DNA from: Tissierellia bacterium
GTDB taxonomy: Bacteria > Bacillota > Clostridia > Tissierellales > Sedimentibacteraceae
Length of the DNA: 40,762 nucleotides
Direction: 5' to 3'
Assembly (NCBI GenBank): GCA_012519555.1
Contig: JAAYPY010000032.1
Coordinates: 1-40,762, forward strand
Position numbers and translations under genes: made by a program. The notes under the pieces were generated by a model. That model was given only the letters and a program-made list of their open reading frames with translations, did no database searches and was not told where the DNA came from. Below are positions 1 to 7,784 of this stretch, one piece after another. How positions within the stretch are numbered: the first letter of the stretch is position 1; each line of letters opens with the position of its first letter.

Positions 1-531
1 GCCTGCTACAAATCCTGCCATGGCAGAATAGCTTAGTATTGTTCCTATAGCAATTGTGCCCCCCACCATTAAGGATGTTTTTGCTTCAGGTATCAGCACC
101 TTAAAAATAATTGTTGAAAGTGATGCTCCCATACTTTGGGCTGCTTCTATGACTCCTTGGTCAACTTCCTGCAGTGAAGATTCAATCAACCTTGCTATAA
201 ATGGTGTGGCTGCAACCACTAATGGTACAATTGTTGCAGTCGAGCCGTAACTTTTGCCAACGATGAGTGTTGTAAGAGGCTGTATTGCAACTAAGAGTAT
301 CAAAAATGGTACTGAGCGACCAATATTTACAAGAATGTCTAAAAATCTATACAAGGCTCCCATAGGATATAAGCCGTCTTCTCTTGTAATAACCAAGGCT
401 ATTCCAAGCGGTAAAGCAAGTATATAGGCAAATAATGATGATACAAATGTCATATATAATGTGTTCCCTGTTTCTTTTATCAGCATTGCCATGTTGGCTT
501 GCATGATATTTATCAAATCAGCTGCCCACAT
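1..531 (-). CDS. metI: Methionine ABC transporter permease MetI (partial, C-terminus off the left edge)
   Basis: Membrane permease of the MetNIQ importer for methionine. Translation from the ATG at 531 begins MWAADLINIMQANMAMLIKE and stays open for 177 codons to the window edge; the family is about 215-220 residues, so roughly 40 residues are missing. Hydrophobic membrane segments are visible, followed by a typical BPD_transp_1 cytoplasmic loop containing EAAQSMGAS, the stretch that docks on the ATPase. The start overlaps the end of metN by 14 bases, which indicates translational coupling. The substrate-binding protein metQ would be expected next, outside the window. Assignment is firm because of the MetN partner and the SAM riboswitch upstream. 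Confidence 0.93.
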   Translation of the reverse strand, partial: MWAADLINIMQANMAMLIKETGNTLYMTFVSSLFAYILALPLGIALVITREDGLYPMGALYRFLDILVNIGRSVPFLILLVAIQPLTTLIVGKSYGSTATIVPLVVAATPFIARLIESSLQEVDQGVIEAAQSMGASLSTIIFKVLIPEAKTSLMVGGTIAIGTILSYSAMAGFVAG

Positions 532-1540
532 AATCTATCAACTCCTCTACATTGACTTTTATAATATTCCTCAGATAATATATAATTTTATCTGATAAGT
601 CCTTATCCTCCGGAAGCTGCAGAACCATCTGCCCGAATGAATTTTCATTTATTTCTTTCAAGTCTGCGAATAAAATATTAACATGTGCTTTAAATTCTAA
701 AACCAAGTTGGCTATTACCGGTTCATTGGAGGATTTTCCGTCAAATACTATGCGGATAATTCTTTTACCCTTCATTTTCCTGACAATATTACTATTGTTA
801 TAAAACATTTTTTTTGCGGCTTCTGTTTTGGGATTCCTGAAAACATCTTCTACCTTCCCTGCTTCCGCAAGAACACCATTGTCAATTATGGCAACATTGC
901 TGCATATTTCTTCAACCACTGACATTTCGTGAGTAATAATAATTATCGTGATTCCTAATTTTTTATTTATATCCTTTAATAAAGCTAATATTGAGCGGGT
1001 AGTGGTAGGGTCAAGAGCACTTGTGGCTTCATCACAAAGGAGAATCTGCGGATTTGTTGCAAGAGCTCTTGCTATCGCAACCCTTTGTTTTTGACCGCCG
1101 CTCAACTGTGAAGGATAGGCTTTCTTTTTATCGGATAGCCCTACAAGATCCAAAAGCTCAGCTGCTTTTTTTCTGCCTTCTTTCTTGCTTAAGCCCGCAA
1201 TTTCCAAAGGAAAACAAATATTATCCTCCACATTTCTCTGCATCAGCAAGTTAAACTGCTGAAAAATCATTCCTATATTATGTCTTACCTGTCTAAGCTC
1301 CCTGTCATTTAAAAGAGATAAATCTTTATCCCCGATAATGATGGTCCCCTTGGTAGGTCTTTCCAAAAAATTTATACATCTTACCAAGGTGCTTTTTCCG
1401 GCACCGCTCATACCAATAATTCCAAATATATCGCCTTTATTAATATTTAGGTTAATCCCTGTAAGAGCAGTAACTGTATCATTTTGACTTTTAAATTCTT
1501 TTTGTAAATCCTTTATTTGTATTAATGGTGTCGTCCCCAC
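518..1540 (-). CDS. metN: Methionine ABC transporter ATP-binding protein MetN
   Basis: ATPase that powers methionine import through MetI. The 340 residues match the MetN length. Visible motifs are Walker A (GMSGAGKST, near residue 43), the ABC signature LSGGQKQRVAIARAL, Walker B (ILLCDEATSALD) and the switch histidine in IIIITHE. Residues from about 265 to the end form the C-terminal NIL domain, which in characterised MetN proteins binds methionine and closes the transporter when internal methionine is high. The gene lies 14 bases after tcdA and overlaps metI. The operon starts at the SAM-I riboswitch, so both transcription (SAM) and activity (methionine) are probably feedback controlled. Confidence 0.96.
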   Translation of the reverse strand: MGTTPLIQIKDLQKEFKSQNDTVTALTGINLNINKGDIFGIIGMSGAGKSTLVRCINFLERPTKGTIIIGDKDLSLLNDRELRQVRHNIGMIFQQFNLLMQRNVEDNICFPLEIAGLSKKEGRKKAAELLDLVGLSDKKKAYPSQLSGGQKQRVAIARALATNPQILLCDEATSALDPTTTRSILALLKDINKKLGITIIIITHEMSVVEEICSNVAIIDNGVLAEAGKVEDVFRNPKTEAAKKMFYNNSNIVRKMKGKRIIRIVFDGKSSNEPVIANLVLEFKAHVNILFADLKEINENSFGQMVLQLPEDKDLSDKIIYYLRNIIKVNVEELIDYVGS

Positions 1541-1554
1541 TGAATTCCTCCTTA

Positions 1555-2307
1555 TTATTTAGCTGCAATATCCTTAACAACCTCACTTGCAATAATCAGC
1601 CCTGCTACAGAAGGTACAAATGATACACTTCCGGGTATTGCTCTCCTTTGACTGCACTTTTTAGTGGTTCCGGGAGGGCATACGCAGCTGTCTTTGCAGC
1701 TGCCCTCTTCATCAATAGGAGTTATTGGTTTTTCTTTTGAATATACAACCTTTAAACTTTTAATCTCTCGTTTTTTTAATTCATGGCGCATTACCTTTGC
1801 CAAAGGGTCCACTGATGTTTTATAAATATCGGCAACTTCAAGCTCAGTAGGATTCAGCTTATTTCCCGCCCCCATGCTGCTTATAATGGGAATATTGTTT
1901 TTTTTGGCTCTGACAATCAATTCTATTTTAGCGGTTACTGTATCAATGGCGTCCACGATATAATCATATCCGGTTAAATCATATTCATCGGCATTTTCTG
2001 GCATGTAAAAAACCTGATGTGTTTCTACCTTGGCATTTGGGTTTATTTCCTTAATCCTTTCTGCCATTACTTCAACCTTATTTCTTCCGATGGTCTTTCT
2101 TGTGGCAATTATCTGCCTGTTTATATTTGTAAGGCAAACTTTATCGTCATCAAAGAGTGCAAAGTTTCCTAGTCCGCATCTTGCCAGTGCTTCGACAACA
2201 TATGAGCCTACTCCTCCGATGCCGAAAATTGCAACTCTAGTTGACTTTAGTTTTTCCATTGCTTCCCTTCCTAATAAAAGCTGTGTTCTTGAAAATTCGT
2301 TAAGCAT
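1555..2307 (-). CDS. tcdA: tRNA threonylcarbamoyladenosine dehydratase TcdA (ThiF/E1-like)
   Basis: ATP-dependent enzyme that cyclises t6A37 of tRNA to ct6A. The E1-like Rossmann nucleotide site GIGGVGSYVVEALAR lies near the N-terminus, followed by DDDKVCLTNINRQ, the usual ThiF-family adenylation segment. The cysteine-rich stretch CKDSCVCPPG near residue 200 and the closing GSVSFVPSVAGLIIAS fit TcdA/YgdL. I place the start at the ATG at 2307 (MLNEFSRTQ, 250 residues) rather than 33 bases upstream, because a GAGGAG site at 2312-2317 sits directly before it and just after the ybaK stop. It is co-transcribed with ybaK-like and metN. A tRNA-modification gene under SAM control is unusual, though tight packing may explain it. 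Confidence 0.92.
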   Translation of the reverse strand: MLNEFSRTQLLLGREAMEKLKSTRVAIFGIGGVGSYVVEALARCGLGNFALFDDDKVCLTNINRQIIATRKTIGRNKVEVMAERIKEINPNAKVETHQVFYMPENADEYDLTGYDYIVDAIDTVTAKIELIVRAKKNNIPIISSMGAGNKLNPTELEVADIYKTSVDPLAKVMRHELKKREIKSLKVVYSKEKPITPIDEEGSCKDSCVCPPGTTKKCSQRRAIPGSVSFVPSVAGLIIASEVVKDIAAK

Positions 2308-2317
2308 TTCTTTCTCC

Positions 2318-2785
2318 TCACCAGTTTTTGCATACATCAATCCAGGTGTTGCTTTTTGATGTTTCCTCTAACTCTTCAAGGGTGAGTTCTATGGCAGAGT
2401 TCCCGCTTCCGCAGGCCGGGAACATAGTTTCAAATCTTTTCATGGATTCATCCAAGTATACTTTTACATTATCAGGTAATGCAAAGGGGCAAACTCCTCC
2501 GATTGCATGGCCTGTGAATTTTTCCGTATCCTCGGGCGTTAGCATTCTCGCTTTAAATCCAAAATAATCTTTGAACTTTCTGTTATCTATTTTTGCATCT
2601 CCTGCTACCACTATTACCATGGCACCGTCACCATTATAAAATGATAGTGATTTTGCTATTCTTGCTTCCTCCGTGCCCAAGGCTAATGCAGCTAACTCTA
2701 CTGTTGCTGTTGATTCATCCATTTCCTTTATGTCATTTTCCTTGTTAAATTGTTTTAAATATTCTCTTACCTTTTCGATAGACAT
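2318..2785 (-). CDS. YbaK/EbsC-family aminoacyl-tRNA deacylase
   Basis: Trans-acting editing enzyme family that hydrolyses mischarged aminoacyl-tRNA (Cys-tRNAPro in the best known member). The 155 residues cover a single YbaK/aa-tRNA-synthetase-associated domain, with the family features IAKSLSF near residue 43, a conserved lysine region (KIDNRKFKDYF) and the GHAIGGVCPFALP motif near residue 92. The start has a strong AAGGAGGATAAA ribosome site. It is the first gene after the SAM-I riboswitch and terminator, with about 30 bases between the terminator U-tract and the start codon. The exact tRNA substrate cannot be read from sequence. Confidence 0.9.
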   Translation of the reverse strand: MSIEKVREYLKQFNKENDIKEMDESTATVELAALALGTEEARIAKSLSFYNGDGAMVIVVAGDAKIDNRKFKDYFGFKARMLTPEDTEKFTGHAIGGVCPFALPDNVKVYLDESMKRFETMFPACGSGNSAIELTLEELEETSKSNTWIDVCKNW

Positions 2786-2815
2786 TTTATCCTCCTTAAT
2801 ATATCAGACTGTCAT

Positions 2816-2841
2816 AAAAAAAACCTTCTCGAAGAGAAGGT
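2816..2841 (-). terminator. Intrinsic terminator of the SAM-I riboswitch
   Basis: On the minus strand an 8-bp stem ACCTTCTC/GAGAAGGT with a TTC loop is followed by eight U. The 5' arm can instead pair with the 3' side of aptamer helix P1 (2852-2861, 9 of 10 positions including wobble), giving the classic mutually exclusive antiterminator. Confidence 0.93.
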
Positions 2842-2855
2842 ATATTTCTAACCAT

Positions 2856-2962
2856 CTCCTCATCTTCCAAAGTATATACTTTGCCGGAATTAGCACCTTT
2901 CAGAATACTGTAGGTTGCCGAGACATCATTGGGCCGTTCCCTCCGCCTCTCTTGATAAGAAG
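2856..2962 (-). promoter_or_regulatory. SAM-I (S-box) riboswitch aptamer
   Basis: The minus strand carries the SAM-I consensus in order: CTTATCAAGAGAGGCGGAGG (P1/P2 5' side), GGCCC, GGCAACC, and GGTGCTAATTCC. Helix P1 is a 9-bp pairing between 2954-2962 and 2856-2864, including G-U pairs. With SAM bound, P1 holds the 3' strand and the downstream terminator forms, so transcription of ybaK-like, tcdA and metNI stops when SAM is plentiful. The call rests on conserved core sequence, correct order and a matching terminator/antiterminator. Confidence 0.97.
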
Positions 2963-2984
2963 TTTATATATTCAATTGTTAAAT

Positions 2985-3013
2985 ACTCTATACTATACAA
3001 ATCCTTTTGTCAA
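2985..3013 (-). promoter_or_regulatory. Sigma-A promoter of the SAM-riboswitch operon
   Basis: On the minus strand a perfect TTGACA -35 (3008-3013) is separated by 17 bases from TAGAGT (2985-2990). It lies just upstream of the aptamer, at the distance expected for a riboswitch leader. The -10 is imperfect. Confidence 0.7.
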
Positions 3014-3043
3014 GTAATTTTTTTACAATTGTAAATATAATCT

Positions 3044-3949
3044 TTATACTTTTTCAATAATTTGATTTATTTGTTCTTCTATATGCCTTACCATAAACTC
3101 TTCTGTTACCTTTTCTTCATATAATTTGGACATTGCCTTGTCTAATTGATTTTTAGTATTCTTAACGGTATCTAAGGATTTGCTTATCCCCGACTGAACT
3201 ACCCAGTCAAAAATCAAACTGTCAAAGAACAAATCCGCAAAGTTTTCAAAGGTTCCTAAAGCTATTTCAGTTCCTGTCACCATTGTTATATCTGATATTT
3301 CTTTCTTGAATTTTCCTAACATTCTTTGGGCTTGCTCAGCATACCCTCTTGCATCATTCATATTGTTATTTATATCTGGATTCTCAAAGTCTCCCGCGGA
3401 TTCTAATTCCGTAATTGTCTTTTCTATAGATTCCAATGCCTTTTCGCCATAACAGATTGCTTCATTAATTTCAATTATATTGGCATTCATATTTTCTTTT
3501 CTTTTTATTAATCCTTTTAAATCCTGTCGGGTTTCATCATCCTCTATGTAAATGGTTTCTACCTTTTTATTTATTAATTCTTCATATTCTTCGTCGCAGC
3601 CGTCTAATTTTGCAATAATGTCTACAATCTTTTTTGTTTCATTAACAAGATAATTCATATTGTTCTTGCACTGATCATACACTAATTTTGCTTTTAATAG
3701 TTTCTGCCTTTCTAAGCTTTGTTTTTCTTCGTCTTTGCCCAATATTGCACAAAACAATGAAATAATATCATTTGATTCTATTTTTAAAACATCTTGATTT
3801 TCCTTCTTTAATTCTACAGAAAGCTTGTTTAAAAGAAGTTTTTCTTTTATAATGTCCTGTTCAGTCCGTTTTAAAAGCATATTTAATTTATTCTTTTTTT
3901 GTATACATTTTTTCATATCGCTGATTTTTTCATTGTATTTATTATGCAT
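3044..3949 (-). CDS. Coiled-coil protein of unknown function
   Basis: A 301-residue soluble protein that I do not recognise as a characterised family. Residues 1-120 are rich in Lys, Glu, Leu and Asn in heptad-like patterns (KKNKLNMLLKRTEQDIIKEK) and are probably coiled coil. A second helical stretch covers about 130-215, and a distinctive more hydrophobic block FADLFFDSLIFDWVVQSGIS lies near 240-262, followed by a final helix. There is no signal peptide or clear membrane segment. The start ATG has a GGCAGGAG site. It is a single-gene unit with its own promoter at 3995-4023, downstream of no operon partner. Function is unassigned. Confidence 0.8.
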   Translation of the reverse strand: MHNKYNEKISDMKKCIQKKNKLNMLLKRTEQDIIKEKLLLNKLSVELKKENQDVLKIESNDIISLFCAILGKDEEKQSLERQKLLKAKLVYDQCKNNMNYLVNETKKIVDIIAKLDGCDEEYEELINKKVETIYIEDDETRQDLKGLIKRKENMNANIIEINEAICYGEKALESIEKTITELESAGDFENPDINNNMNDARGYAEQAQRMLGKFKKEISDITMVTGTEIALGTFENFADLFFDSLIFDWVVQSGISKSLDTVKNTKNQLDKAMSKLYEEKVTEEFMVRHIEEQINQIIEKV

Positions 3950-3994
3950 ACTCTTGCTCCTGCCTTTTGCTATCTTAATATGCTAATTTTTTTG

Positions 3995-4023
3995 ATTATA
4001 ACATAAAAAATGTTTTGATTCAA
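3995..4023 (-). promoter_or_regulatory. Sigma-A promoter of the coiled-coil gene
   Basis: Minus strand TTGAAT, 17-base spacer, TATAAT, with an upstream TG at the extended -10 position. It lies 46 bases before the start codon of the 3044-3949 gene. Confidence 0.78.
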
Positions 4024-4128
4024 ATAGTTTTTAGCTTCAGGAGGAAGGAATACGTTTCTATTTCAATAAAAAATACATCCTGTATAAATATTGATGTAAA
4101 ATACATTTGACATCTTTTGTTAATAATA

Positions 4129-4157
4129 TTGAAAATAGTTTTTCCATATTGTATAAT
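4129..4157 (+). promoter_or_regulatory. Sigma-A promoter of the DUF1858 gene
   Basis: TTGAAA (4129-4134), 17-base spacer and a perfect TATAAT (4152-4157), 41 bases before the ATG at 4199. Confidence 0.8.
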
Positions 4158-4198
4158 GAAGTATACCGCTTTTGTTTTTAAATTTAAGGAGGCCAATT

Positions 4199-4381
4199 AT
4201 GATTACAAAGGATATGACAATTCGTGAAACGATTATGGCAAAGCCGGAAGCTGCCGAAATACTAATGTCATTTGGAATGGGATGTGTTGGTTGCCCAAGC
4301 GCTCAAATGGAAACATTGGAAGAGGCTGCAGCAGTACATGGAATGAGTTTAGATAATCTATTAGCTGCATTGAATAAATAG
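4199..4381 (+). CDS. DUF1858 small CxxC protein
   Basis: A 60-residue protein that is almost entirely a DUF1858 domain: MTIRETIMAKPEAAEILMSF followed by GMGCVGCPSAQMETLEEAA. Cys29 and Cys32 form the conserved CxxC. Such proteins occur alone or fused to hybrid-cluster and DUF542/ScdA-type proteins, and a redox or iron-sulfur-related role is presumed but not proven. I chose the ATG at 4199 because it follows an AAGGAGG site; the longer frame from 4172 has none. It is a monocistronic unit with its own promoter and terminator, convergent with a glutaredoxin-like gene. Confidence 0.88.
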   Translation: MITKDMTIRETIMAKPEAAEILMSFGMGCVGCPSAQMETLEEAAAVHGMSLDNLLAALNK

Positions 4382-4411
4382 GAAGACTTAGCATAATCAA
4401 TTAACAGCGAA

Positions 4412-4436
4412 AACCGGCATTATGCCGGTTTTTTTA
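4412..4436 (+). terminator. Intrinsic terminator after the DUF1858 gene
   Basis: Stem AACCGGCA/TGCCGGTT with a TTA loop followed by a T-run to 4436. It lies 30 bases after the stop codon. The A-run on the other side is shorter, so it mainly serves the plus strand. Confidence 0.9.
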
Positions 4437-4468
4437 TTTAAAAGCAATATCAGCTGATTCTTGTTTCT

Positions 4469-4693
4469 TTATAATATTTCGTCCAACTTATTCTTATTAA
4501 AGCCTACAACTACTTGGTCATCAATCATGATTACGGGCACTCCCATGTATCCCAAATCTATTAATTCCTTTTTTGCTTGCTTATCAATAGAAACATTTTT
4601 TTCCTCATAATCATATCCTTTTTCCTTTATGTATTCTTTTGCAGCAGTACAATTTGTACATGAGCTGCTGGAATAAATTATAATTTTTTTCAT
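4469..4693 (-). CDS. Small glutaredoxin-like thiol-disulfide protein
   Basis: A 74-residue thioredoxin-fold protein of the glutaredoxin/NrdH-like type. The active site is SSSSCTNC (Cys12 and Cys15), the cis-proline loop is GVPVIMID (Pro53), and the end GFNKNKLDEIL matches the last helix of the fold. The start at 4693 is preceded by GGGAGGAT; the nine-residue longer frame would place that site inside the gene. It stands alone and is convergent with the DUF1858 CxxC gene. Its reduction partner is unknown; a role in ribonucleotide reductase or general thiol reduction is inference. Confidence 0.88.
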   Translation of the reverse strand: MKKIIIYSSSSCTNCTAAKEYIKEKGYDYEEKNVSIDKQAKKELIDLGYMGVPVIMIDDQVVVGFNKNKLDEIL

Positions 4694-4845
4694 TTTATCC
4701 TCCCGTTCTTCACATGCCATTGATTATTTATTATTAATATTATCATATTACATTATTTAATGCCATAAATATTTGACCTAATTTTTCACAAAAACCCCTT
4801 CCTTGAATAATATGAATTAGATTGCATTGGAAAGGAATGAAATAA

Positions 4846-5700
4846 ATGAAAGAATGCACCATATACATAGATGTACCTGATAATTTTCTGAAAGGTGCAG
4901 GTATTCCCAATTCTCAATTTGTTCCCTCATATATTTATAAAATTAAGATTATTCTCAAGAATAACACAGACAAAAAAAAGCTATGCTCCTTCAGCTCTGC
5001 ATTGGGAAATGGAATAAGATATTTGGATAAGATCAAGCATGAAGGTCCTGATGTTAATCTTTTAGATACAGTAAGCATTGTTGAGCCATGTAAAGAATTA
5101 AATAATGACAATGTAATAATTTTTGGGAACAATTTTGCTTTATCGCCTAATTCAACAAATATAATAACATTTAACGGAGCACTTTGCGACAAATATACTG
5201 TTAAGAGTATAGAGAATTCAGGCGATAAAATACCACACAGAAGCAAAATAAACTTTTACGCCCATTTGACCAATGAAGACAAAATTGATTCATGTTCTGC
5301 TACATCAACTGCAATGGATTTCAATATGATTGTTTCTTGTGATGATGAAAAAGTCAGTTCAGGCGCTATTACTAAGTATTATGTTGACTTGTGCACAGGA
5401 CAATATGATATGGCAAGAAAAGTTTATCTAAGGAGTGTATTGGATGCAGGACTTGAATACATAGGTGATTCATGTAATTTAGAGCCAAAAAATGTATATG
5501 AATTTAACGGCAAGACTATTATAAAATGGGATGTTGGAAGCCTTCAGCCCTCGGAGATAAAAAGAATCGGATATAAGGTCAGGGTTAAGAATGATGCCAA
5601 AGGTAAATTAACAAATAAACTGAACTCAAACTGTATAAACAATTCTGCCTATACTCAATGTCCGGTAAGCAGAAAAAATGTTATTGAGGCAATCGAGTAG
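4846..5700 (+). CDS. DUF11-like repeat-domain protein without signal peptide
   Basis: A 284-residue protein of uncertain role. The C-terminal half contains a pattern typical of DUF11/conserved-repeat beta-sandwich domains: VYLRSVLDAGLEYIGDS, then IIKWDVGSLQPSEIKRIGYK and VRVKND. The N-terminal half (residues 5-120) looks like a diverged copy of the same fold (YKIKIILKNNTDKK, LSPNSTNIITFNGA). DUF11 domains are normally parts of large secreted surface proteins, but here no signal peptide, sortase motif or membrane segment is visible. The ATG follows AAAGGAATGAAATA. It is monocistronic and ends in a strong hairpin shared with the convergent LtaS-like gene. Confidence 0.8.
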   Translation: MKECTIYIDVPDNFLKGAGIPNSQFVPSYIYKIKIILKNNTDKKKLCSFSSALGNGIRYLDKIKHEGPDVNLLDTVSIVEPCKELNNDNVIIFGNNFALSPNSTNIITFNGALCDKYTVKSIENSGDKIPHRSKINFYAHLTNEDKIDSCSATSTAMDFNMIVSCDDEKVSSGAITKYYVDLCTGQYDMARKVYLRSVLDAGLEYIGDSCNLEPKNVYEFNGKTIIKWDVGSLQPSEIKRIGYKVRVKNDAKGKLTNKLNSNCINNSAYTQCPVSRKNVIEAIE

Positions 5701-5702
5701 CT

Positions 5703-5740
5703 GGGCACACGTATGATAGAGGTGTGTCCCCACACCTCTA
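5703..5740. repeat. GGGGACA hairpin repeat copy 1, bidirectional terminator candidate
   Basis: A perfect 10-bp stem TAGAGGTGTG/CACACCTCTA around a TCCC loop (GGGA on the minus strand) sits between the convergent genes ending at 5700 and 5738. The TAG stop of the LtaS-like gene is the outer end of the stem. The sequence belongs to a family also seen at 16335-16392, 18059-18074 and 29625-29667. An AT-rich tract follows, so it may terminate both genes. Confidence 0.75.
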
Positions 5741-7711
5741 TTTAAAAATAATATTGTAGTAGTCAGTATCCAATATCATTGCTGAATATCTAAATTTCAA
5801 TTTAACTTTTTCAAATATTTGATTTATATATGATTCTTCTATATTCTCTCCGGTTAAGGATGTTACTTCATTTGTTTTAGCATTATAACATACTTTATCG
5901 GTTATAAAGCTTCTGTCTGAAAATATAACTAAAGACTCTGAGTCGGATAATATATCCTTGCCCATAAGAAGCCTTGAATCATATTCCAAGCCCATAAGAT
6001 TTGATAAGGTAGGAATTATGTCCAAGCTTGAACAAGCTTTATCAACTTCAACAGCTTCCATTCCCTTGCTCCAAAGAAGAAAGATACCCCTTTCCAATTC
6101 AAAGTCTTTTTTTATTTCTCTGTGGGCAAGTTCGCTTATTTCATTCAAAGTCAGACCATAGGGGTAATGGTCGGGACTTATAGCAATAAGCGTATCTCCT
6201 GCAATTCCTCTTTTCTCTAATTCCTGTATCAACTTCTCCATTGCTTTATCCAATTCTATGTTGCAAGCTAAATATGCTTTTACTTTATCGGAATATGGAA
6301 GAGTTTCAACTAAACTTCTATTTTTGGCAGCAATGTAATTGCCTGTAAAAGTATACTGCAGATGACCGCTCACTGTCATGTAATAAACATGGAAGGGCTC
6401 CTTATCTATATATTCCGGTAATGTAAGCTTTATCATCTCTAAATCCGATTCAGGCCAGGTTTCCGTTACATTAAGACCATTTCCTAATCCCTTGTATGTG
6501 TATCCCATATTAGGATGAGATTCATGTCTGAAATAATAATCAAAGTAATGGTTGTGATAGGCTTTGGTTTCATAGCCTTCCTTTTTGAGCTGATTTCCCA
6601 TGGCAAATGGCAGGTAATTTACAGATGATTTGTAAAAGCTCCATATTCCTTCTTTGGGTAAAAGTCCCGTACAGGCTACATATTCACCGTCAGTGGTACT
6701 TACTCCCCACATAGGAGTATAAAAATTATTAAACTTGAAACCTTCTTCTTGCATTTTATACAAGGTTGGTGTTATATCTTTGTTTACCGCGTATGGAGAA
6801 AAACCTTCAGCTGTTATTAGTATAAGGTTTTTTCCTTTATATTTGCCGGTGTAGTCATTTTTCTTTGTTGGCTGGGCCTTGCTGAAATACTCATGCATAT
6901 TTCTTACTGCTTCTTTTTTTTCTTCCTTAATCAAATCTTCAAAGGGAATATCCATGGTATTGTATTCAACAACCTCTACAGGCTCCTCCTCATGCTCAAT
7001 AGGGGATTCTTCAGGTTCATATGCCGGCGGCTCTTCAGATTCAATAATTTCCGAAGGCAGGGGCTCAACAGCAAATACAACAGTTTTTAAAATATTTCTT
7101 ATGTCTAATCTTCCGGTTGTCAATAGTCCGAACTTATCAACGGATTCTACAACCAAAAATGTTTCCGAATATAGATAAGAAGGGCTGAGTATTCCAATAT
7201 CGGAAGAAAGAACCGCAAAAACAATTGCCGACTGCATTATTGCTGCGGATACAGCAACTTTTATGATATAATTTTTGTTTGTCTTGTTAAATTCCATTCT
7301 TTTTCGATTATAAATCAATATAAGAAGAGGAAGAAAGACCATAATTAATTTGGGAATATTAGTTAGAAGAGCAGAGGCTATCACATCAGTGAAGGCCAAT
7401 GCCTTTCCTGTTCCCACAAGAATGGAATAAAAGGTGGTAAAGGTATTAAATATACTGTAATAAATTATTTGAGTTCCGTAATAGAGAGTTAAGAAAGTTA
7501 CGATTGAATAAAAAAGAATTTTATTTATTTTCTCTTTAAATCCTGTTGTCAGCAAATAAAACAACATACCCAAGGGTACGGAAAATAAACACATATAGAC
7601 ATATCCGATATTGAATACAGTATCATATATAAAAACTTTTAAGATTGTTTCAAAATACAATATTAATATTGGAAAAAACGATAGTTTTAAAATATTTTTG
7701 TTAATATTCAT
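5738..7711 (-). CDS. LtaS-like membrane sulfatase/phosphoglycerol transferase family protein
   Basis: Membrane-anchored alkaline-phosphatase-superfamily enzyme of the lipoteichoic acid synthase family. Residues 1-175 hold about five membrane helices. A Glu/Pro-rich acidic linker follows (about 216-265), then the extracellular sulfatase-like domain. Probable metal and catalytic residues are Glu302 (ITAEGFS), the Thr339-Thr340 pair in STTDGEY and Asp514-His515 (SPDHYPYG); HNHYFDYYFRHES near 386 matches the family. The 657-residue length fits LtaS-type proteins. It could polymerise glycerophosphate or modify another surface polymer; a true LtaS role is inference. The acidic linker is not typical of LtaS. 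It is transcribed behind the hydroxyacid dehydrogenase, with a hairpin between. Confidence 0.85.
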   Translation of the reverse strand: MNINKNILKLSFFPILILYFETILKVFIYDTVFNIGYVYMCLFSVPLGMLFYLLTTGFKEKINKILFYSIVTFLTLYYGTQIIYYSIFNTFTTFYSILVGTGKALAFTDVIASALLTNIPKLIMVFLPLLILIYNRKRMEFNKTNKNYIIKVAVSAAIMQSAIVFAVLSSDIGILSPSYLYSETFLVVESVDKFGLLTTGRLDIRNILKTVVFAVEPLPSEIIESEEPPAYEPEESPIEHEEEPVEVVEYNTMDIPFEDLIKEEKKEAVRNMHEYFSKAQPTKKNDYTGKYKGKNLILITAEGFSPYAVNKDITPTLYKMQEEGFKFNNFYTPMWGVSTTDGEYVACTGLLPKEGIWSFYKSSVNYLPFAMGNQLKKEGYETKAYHNHYFDYYFRHESHPNMGYTYKGLGNGLNVTETWPESDLEMIKLTLPEYIDKEPFHVYYMTVSGHLQYTFTGNYIAAKNRSLVETLPYSDKVKAYLACNIELDKAMEKLIQELEKRGIAGDTLIAISPDHYPYGLTLNEISELAHREIKKDFELERGIFLLWSKGMEAVEVDKACSSLDIIPTLSNLMGLEYDSRLLMGKDILSDSESLVIFSDRSFITDKVCYNAKTNEVTSLTGENIEESYINQIFEKVKLKFRYSAMILDTDYYNIIFK

Positions 7712-7753
7712 GATGCTTCTTTCTTTTATTGCTTAATAATTAATATTAATCAA

Positions 7754-7776
7754 GCGGAAAACCTTAAGTTTTCCGC
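7754..7776 (-). terminator. Hairpin between hydroxyacid dehydrogenase and LtaS-like genes
   Basis: A 9-bp perfect stem GCGGAAAAC/GTTTTCCGC with a 5-base loop lies just after the dehydrogenase stop. The U-tract after it on the minus strand is interrupted, so it may be an inefficient terminator or an RNA-stabilising hairpin. Confidence 0.6.
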
Positions 7777-7784
7777 ATCTTGCT

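Noticed and set aside
2030..2359. A 109-codon open frame on the plus strand
   Set aside because: Antisense to tcdA and crossing the ybaK-tcdA junction; no ribosome site.
2673..3017. A 114-codon open frame on the plus strand over the SAM-I riboswitch
   Set aside because: It overlaps the ybaK start, the terminator and the aptamer on the other strand. The riboswitch explains the region fully.
4020..4100. A strong ribosome-site-like CAGGAGGAAGG before 4052
   Set aside because: No start codon with a sustained frame follows at suitable spacing; it lies in the gap between divergent promoters.
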